From positions 62,001 to 126,000 of the forward strand of contig NZ_WOEZ01000032.1 of the NCBI RefSeq assembly GCF_013177735.1: a stretch of 64,000 nt of DNA, written 5' to 3'. The notes beneath the pieces are model-generated. The model had not been told where the DNA came from. It searched no databases and saw nothing but the letters and a program-made list of their open reading frames with translations. Numbering within the stretch: the first letter of the stretch is position 1; each line of letters opens with the position of its first letter. The position numbers were made by a program, and so were the translations under genes. Positions 60,402-64,000 of this stretch are shown piece after piece. The DNA is from Paraburkholderia elongata (GTDB lineage Bacteria > Pseudomonadota > Gammaproteobacteria > Burkholderiales > Burkholderiaceae).

Positions 60402-60662
60402 ATGAACCAGCCCGATCACAACACGAACGAGACGACGGCACCGGCGAAGCGGCCCACAATTCTGCGCCGCCTGCTGAGCCATCACGAACTGGCGACACTG
60501 CTGTTGTTGCTGCACGCGCCGATCGACGCGTCCGCGAAACCCGAGATTCCGCAGCTTCACGAAGCCGGCTTGATCGAAACGGTCTCCGGCGACGCAGGCG
60601 CCTCGCATATCCGTCTGACGCCTGAAGGCAATGCAGTGCTGCGCGGGCTTGGCGTGAAGTAA
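60402..60662 (+). CDS. Small winged-helix-like protein, paralogue of the one at 14495
   Basis: 86 residues from the ATG at 60402, which has AAGGTG before it; an ATG 14 codons upstream is open. A polar N-terminal tail leads to LLSHHELATLLLLLHAPI, then HEAGLIETVSGDAG and IRLTPEGNAVLRGLGVK, read as a helix-turn-helix and wing. It shares its core with the 67-residue protein at 14495-14698. Function unknown; a transcriptional or regulatory role is a guess from the fold pattern. Confidence 0.68.
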   Translation: MNQPDHNTNETTAPAKRPTILRRLLSHHELATLLLLLHAPIDASAKPEIPQLHEAGLIETVSGDAGASHIRLTPEGNAVLRGLGVK

Positions 60663-60681
60663 GGCGAGTTTTACGTTTTCA

Positions 60682-61011
60682 TTACGCCTGCCATACGGCG
60701 TACCCCGCTTCGCGCAGTCCAATCGCCAATTCCACTTCCATATCCTGTGCGCCGCGGTAAGGCATTGGATTGAACACTTCATACAATTCGGGCAAGAGGC
60801 GCAGGCCGTAATCGCGCACATAGCGATTCGCCTGAATGCCGGCTTTGTGCCGGTCGAATCTCAGATCCGGATCCAGTCCCGTCATTCCCACGTACACGCA
60901 AGGCTTGTCGAACCGGTAATCCGGATTCGCGCGGCGAAAGCGCGCCTCGTTCCAGACGGTGTCGTCCAGCGCGACGACGTAGACGTAGTAATGATGCTTG
61001 CGACGAACCAT
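60682..61011 (-). CDS. GIY-YIG-like nuclease-domain small protein
   Basis: 109 residues. YYVYVVALD (8-16) and CVYVGMTG (38-45) match the GIY and YIG strands. DLRFDRHKAG follows with the expected Arg and His, and DMEVELAIGLREAGYAVW carries the late Glu. These are the active-site positions of the GIY-YIG fold. The C-terminus ends with the domain, so it is a stand-alone unit of unknown target. It starts 12 bp after the AraC-type gene and may be cotranscribed with it. Confidence 0.62.
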   Translation of the reverse strand: MVRRKHHYYVYVVALDDTVWNEARFRRANPDYRFDKPCVYVGMTGLDPDLRFDRHKAGIQANRYVRDYGLRLLPELYEVFNPMPYRGAQDMEVELAIGLREAGYAVWQA

Positions 61012-61023
61012 GTGTGCCGCGGC

Positions 61024-61791
61024 TCAGCTTCGCGAGGTTCCGTGCAGCAGCATCCGGTACTCGGTCGGCGTGATGCCAACGGTCGCCTTGAATTGGCGCG
61101 TAAAGGCGCTGTGGTCGGTGTAGCCGCAGAGCGCGGCGACGTCGGTGACCTTGTCGTGCGAAACCAGCAGCGCGGTGGCGGCGTCCAGCCGCGTTTTCAG
61201 CAACACCTGGCGCGGCGTCAAATGAAACACTTTGTGAAAGTAGCGCTCCAGTTGCGCTACCGACATATCCGCCATTGCCGCAAGCTGTTTCAGATTTAAC
61301 GGCTGCACGTAGTTTTCCTGAATGGACTGCACCACCGCGGCCAGCCGGCTGTAAGCGGGATGACTGCTTTCGTCCGCTTTCAGGTCGCGGGAGATGCCGG
61401 CGAGGCCGACCACCTTGCCCGCCGGATCGCGCAACGGCTGCTTGCAGGTCAGGCACCAACCCGGCTGGCGGCCGGGATACAGGTGCAATTCCAGCTGATC
61501 GATCATCTGGCTGCCGACGTTGATGATCGCTTTGTCCTGTGCGGTGTAGATTCGACCGAAGCGGCGCGGGAAGACGTCCTCGGCGGTCTTGCCGAGCAAG
61601 GCGGCCTTTTCCTTGAAACCACAGCGCGAAGCCAGCGTGCGATTGACCAGCGCGTACCGAGCGTGCGCGTCCTTGACGAAGAACACGACGTCCGGCATCG
61701 CGTCGAACACGGGCTCGAGCAAAGTGAAATGCGACAGCATGCCGGACAGCGTTGCGTCGTCCGGTTCGAGCGGATGAGCCAGCGTGTTCAT
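61024..61791 (-). CDS. PAS-domain AraC-family transcriptional regulator
   Basis: 255 residues from the ATG at 61791; the open frame upstream to 61911 is Ala/Arg-rich and unconvincing. A PAS-like sensor (about 20-140: FDAMPDVVFFVKDAHARYALVNRTLA, VGLAGISRDL) is followed by an AraC helix-turn-helix pair (NLKQLAAMADMSVAQLERYF, DVAALCGYTDHSAFTRQFKA, GITPTEYRML). PAS-AraC proteins often regulate amino-acid or opine catabolism. The oxidoreductase operon upstream on the same strand is a plausible target. Confidence 0.85.
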   Translation of the reverse strand: MNTLAHPLEPDDATLSGMLSHFTLLEPVFDAMPDVVFFVKDAHARYALVNRTLASRCGFKEKAALLGKTAEDVFPRRFGRIYTAQDKAIINVGSQMIDQLELHLYPGRQPGWCLTCKQPLRDPAGKVVGLAGISRDLKADESSHPAYSRLAAVVQSIQENYVQPLNLKQLAAMADMSVAQLERYFHKVFHLTPRQVLLKTRLDAATALLVSHDKVTDVAALCGYTDHSAFTRQFKATVGITPTEYRMLLHGTSRS

Positions 61792-62012
61792 CGTGCGGGT
61801 TCCGTGGTCGGTGCGGTTTTGCGTTGGTGCGGTGGTCGTGCGATGTCGGTGCGCTCTCGCCGGTGCATTCGCGGGTGCTTTTGCTCCTGCATTTGCCGGC
61901 ACGTTCATCATGCGCGCAGCTATGCGGTCGGGCGTTTGCGGGCGCTCGCTTGCGCTCGATTATAGGACCACGCGGCTGGGGACAATATCCAGCGGCCGCA
62001 TGGATGCTGGTG

Positions 62013-63308
62013 TCATTCAGCCGGCGGTGGCTCCCCGCCCGCCGCCATCAACGTACCGATTTGCGCCGGACTGAACGGCGGGCGCGGAGCAGCGGCTTCC
62101 CAGCCGAAATACAGCCCAGCCGCGGCGCCGCAGATTCGTCCCTGGCATGCGCCCATCCCGCAGCGGGTATGCAGCTTGGCCTCGCGCCAATCCGGATAGA
62201 CGCGCACCTCGCCGAGGCTGACGTCTTCGCAACGGCAGAGCAGCGTGGCGTCGTCGGGTGGCGTGCGCGCGGCGGCTTGCAGGGCAAACGCCGCTTCGAC
62301 GCGCTTGCCGAAACGGCGCCATCGGGCTCGTTGCGCATGCAGTGCGGTGCGGTTTGCCGAGGTACGGCTTGCCGGGGCGCCGCTCGCGGAGAGCCCGGCG
62401 ATCTCGCCTTCCACACCCGCCAGTTCCGCACCGCCGACGCCCGTGCATTCGCCGGCCGCCAGCACGCCGTCCACTGAAGTCCGCTGCTCACTGTCGACGA
62501 CGATCTCACCCGCTTCGTTGCTAGCACAGCCGAGTGCTTGCGCGAGCGTGATATTCGGCACGAGTCCATAGCCGCAGGCGATGCGGTCGCAGTCGAGCGT
62601 CGACTCCTGCTGACCGCGCAGGATCGTCACGCGCTCAACGCGGCCATCGCCATCAGCTTGCCGGACGATGCTGCCGGTCCAGTAACGCACTCGTGCGAAA
62701 CCGCGCGTCATGGCAATGGCTTGCCGCAACTTCGCCGGCTCGCCTAACAGAGAGATTCCGAATCGGGCGACCTCGAACGCCGACGCCTGCTCCACTACCG
62801 CCACCACCTGCGCCCCGGCAACACGCGCGGTGGCGAGCGCGGCGATCAGCAGAGGACCGCTGCCTGCAATCACGATCCGTTCGCCGCGCACCGGCATGCC
62901 GCCTTTGATGAGTGCCTGCAGCGCGCCAGCACCGGTCACGCCGGGCAGCGTCCAGCCGGCGAATGGCAATAGCCGCTCGCGCGCGCCGGTCGCGAGGATC
63001 AATCGATCGTAGCTGATAGACACGCCACCATGCTCAGCCGACTCAAGCAGCAAACCGCGCGAGCCCAAAGGCGCGATCACGCGAGTCGACGGCAAAAGGA
63101 TGACGTTGGTTTGCATGCGTAAGGCTTCGAGCAGCGCGTGTAACTGAGCTTGCGGCGGATGGCCGGGACCTTGACGCCAGATTTGACCACCGGCGCGCGG
63201 ACTGTCGTCGAGCAACGCGACCGTGGCGCCCTCGCGCGCCGCGGCCTGCGCGGCGCTCAACCCGGCCGGACCGGCGCCTACCACGACGATATCGAAGTGC
63301 TGCTTCAT
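62013..63308 (-). CDS. FAD/NAD(P)-binding oxidoreductase subunit with BFD-like [2Fe-2S] domain
   Basis: 431 residues. FDIVVVGAGPAGLSAAQAAAREG is the FAD-binding motif, ERIVIAGSGPLLIAALATARVAG the second dinucleotide loop, and LILATGARERLLPFAG a typical conserved segment. The C-terminus (LLCRCEDVSLGEVR and GMGACQGRICGAAAG) carries four Cys of a BFD-like iron-sulfur domain. This is the layout of the alpha subunit of heteromeric D-hydroxyproline dehydrogenase, opine oxidase (OoxA) and HcnB-type enzymes. It overlaps the ferredoxin-like gene by 4 bp. Confidence 0.85.
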   Translation of the reverse strand: MKQHFDIVVVGAGPAGLSAAQAAAREGATVALLDDSPRAGGQIWRQGPGHPPQAQLHALLEALRMQTNVILLPSTRVIAPLGSRGLLLESAEHGGVSISYDRLILATGARERLLPFAGWTLPGVTGAGALQALIKGGMPVRGERIVIAGSGPLLIAALATARVAGAQVVAVVEQASAFEVARFGISLLGEPAKLRQAIAMTRGFARVRYWTGSIVRQADGDGRVERVTILRGQQESTLDCDRIACGYGLVPNITLAQALGCASNEAGEIVVDSEQRTSVDGVLAAGECTGVGGAELAGVEGEIAGLSASGAPASRTSANRTALHAQRARWRRFGKRVEAAFALQAAARTPPDDATLLCRCEDVSLGEVRVYPDWREAKLHTRCGMGACQGRICGAAAGLYFGWEAAAPRPPFSPAQIGTLMAAGGEPPPAE

Positions 63309-63679
63309 CGTGTGCCCGTGGTGGTAGTCCCGTTAGGCCTGTTGGTCCCATTGGATACGTTGGTCCCATTGGCTACGTTGGTCCCGCTGGCTACGTTGGC
63401 TGCATCGGCCGAGGCCGTGGCGGCAGTCGTCCAAACCACTTGCCCTTCGCGACAAAGAATCTGACACGCCAACGCATGCGCCCGCCCGTCGATCATGACG
63501 CGGCACTCCTGGCACACGCCCATCCCGCACAGTGCTGCGCGCGGCTGGCCGCTAACCGACGTCCGCGTGCCGCTCACACCCGCTACGACAAGCGCCGCGG
63601 CCACGGTCGACCCCGCTTCGACCACGGCGCTTCTACCGTCGATCGTCAAGTGGACGCATGCTGCATCGGCGTTAGTCAT
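63305..63679 (-). CDS. (2Fe-2S)-binding small subunit (HcnA/OoxG-like) with repeat tail
   Basis: 124 residues from the ATG at 63679, with GAGGTGG upstream. CVHLTIDGRSAVVEAGSTVA and LCGMGVCQECRVMIDG, followed by LACQIL, form the plant-type [2Fe-2S] fold of the gamma subunits of hydroxyproline/opine dehydrogenases. The last 28 residues are low-complexity Asn/Gly/Thr units encoded by an 18-bp tandem repeat; such a tail is not part of the known family. It overlaps the upstream DAO gene by 8 bp and the downstream FAD subunit gene by 4 bp. Confidence 0.82.
   Translation of the reverse strand: MTNADAACVHLTIDGRSAVVEAGSTVAAALVVAGVSGTRTSVSGQPRAALCGMGVCQECRVMIDGRAHALACQILCREGQVVWTTAATASADAANVASGTNVANGTNVSNGTNRPNGTTTTGTR
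63342..63395. repeat. 18-bp coding tandem repeat
   Basis: Three tandem 18-bp units based on TTGGTCCCATTGGATACG (63342-63359, 63360-63377, 63378-63395), with one to three differences. On the minus strand they encode repeated NVxNGT/NVASGT units at the C-terminus of the (2Fe-2S) subunit. Confidence 0.85.
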
Positions 63680-64000
63680 AGGCCACCTCTTGCGCAAAAC
63701 GGCCCGGCAAGTACGGCTCAAACGGAATCGGTGCGGCGTTCCCAGTGATTTGCGCGGCGAGCAACTTTGCGCTCGCCAGCGAGGTCGTCACGCCAAGACC
63801 CTCGTGTCCAACTGCGAGCCACACGCCGGGTGAAAAATCGCCAGCCGGACCGATCAAGGGCAATCCGTCAGGCGACGCAGCGCGAAAGCCGGTCCACGCG
63901 CGGATGCCACTGAGTGTCGGCAGGACCGGCAGATAGTACGCGGCGCGCTGCAGCATCTGAGCGAGCACCGGCATGTCGACGGCGGAATCGGTCATATCGA
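63672..64000 (-). CDS. FAD-dependent DAO-family oxidoreductase subunit (5' end off window)
   Basis: The frame is open to the right edge (109 residues plus a partial codon visible). GIRAWTGFRAASPDGLPLIG and GVWLAVGHEGLGVTTSLASAKLLA are the C-terminal FAD-contact region of D-amino-acid-oxidase-family enzymes. With the two downstream subunits it fits the catalytic beta subunit of a D-hydroxyproline dehydrogenase or opine oxidase. The stop overlaps the (2Fe-2S) gene start by 8 bp. An internal ATG at 63995 is not the true start because the conserved region continues upstream. Confidence 0.82.
   Translation of the reverse strand, partial: DMTDSAVDMPVLAQMLQRAAYYLPVLPTLSGIRAWTGFRAASPDGLPLIGPAGDFSPGVWLAVGHEGLGVTTSLASAKLLAAQITGNAAPIPFEPYLPGRFAQEVAYD

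Noticed and set aside
1..64000. CRISPR arrays, tRNA/rRNA genes and insertion sequences
   Set aside because: Looked for regularly spaced repeats, tRNA cloverleaf landmarks and transposase motifs; none found. The tandem arrays seen are short repeats without spacers.

Overview
The window looks like chromosomal DNA of a Burkholderiales betaproteobacterium, most likely Paraburkholderia or a close relative. This is an inference from the high GC content, GTG/TTG starts, the Burkholderia-type trimeric porin, the many LysR regulators each beside a small catabolic or transport unit, and gene sets typical of these soil and plant-associated bacteria. I see no rRNA, tRNA, CRISPR array, insertion sequence or phage gene. 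It is a nutrient-acquisition region built from many short, separately regulated operons.

Layout. 1-4 kb: a partial arylsulfotransferase-like gene divergent from a LysR gene, then a TPR-glycosyltransferase. 4.3-9.1 kb: a copper-uptake-type operon (DUF2946 small protein, TonB-dependent receptor, PepSY membrane protein, broken PCu(A)C chaperone gene). 9.2-11.2 kb: DeoR regulator and MFS transporter. 11.3-14.2 kb: a three-gene minus-strand cluster with MotB-like and MotA-like stator proteins and an unusual protein joining a cyclic-nucleotide-binding domain, a Crp-like winged helix and a FliG-C-like rotor domain. 14.5-20.7 kb: a ribose-type ABC operon with ribokinase, divergent from a LysR gene. 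20.7-21.3 kb: a VapBC toxin-antitoxin pair. 21.6-25.8 kb: a TonB-dependent receptor with its own ExbB, ExbD and TonB behind a good Zur-box match. 25.9-30.3 kb: LysR, M20 amidohydrolase, amino-acid binding protein and porin.

30.3-38.0 kb: a galactoside operon (MalK-type ATPase, GH42 beta-galactosidase, binding protein, two permeases) divergent from a LacI regulator, with two perfect 16-bp palindromes between them. 38.3-42.1 kb: a PilZ/YcgR-like protein, an AllA-like protein with a LysR gene, and an orphan branched-chain-type binding protein. 42.6-47.0 kb: a fructose-type frcBCA operon with a ROK regulator. 47-50 kb: a PBP1-like peptidoglycan synthase. 50.2-53.8 kb: LysR, a 2-keto-3-deoxy-L-arabonate dehydratase-like enzyme and a FAD amine oxidase. 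53.9-59.7 kb: a quinate/shikimate catabolic divergon (TetR, MFS, AroE-like, AroQ, QuiC/QsuB-type dehydroshikimate dehydratase). 59.9-64 kb: a small lipoprotein, a small winged-helix-like protein with a paralogue at 14.5 kb, a GIY-YIG-like protein, a PAS-AraC regulator, and a multi-subunit D-hydroxyproline/opine dehydrogenase-type operon running off the right edge.

The most notable system is the CNBD-wHTH-FliG-like plus MotAB-like cluster, which suggests a stator-rotor device under nucleotide control. Other strong observations are a CruR-like copper-sensing upstream ORF, a Zur-type site before a dedicated TonB system, stem-loops just after three sugar-binding-protein genes, and a GACCAGAGT repeat shared by the junctions of two unrelated sugar operons.
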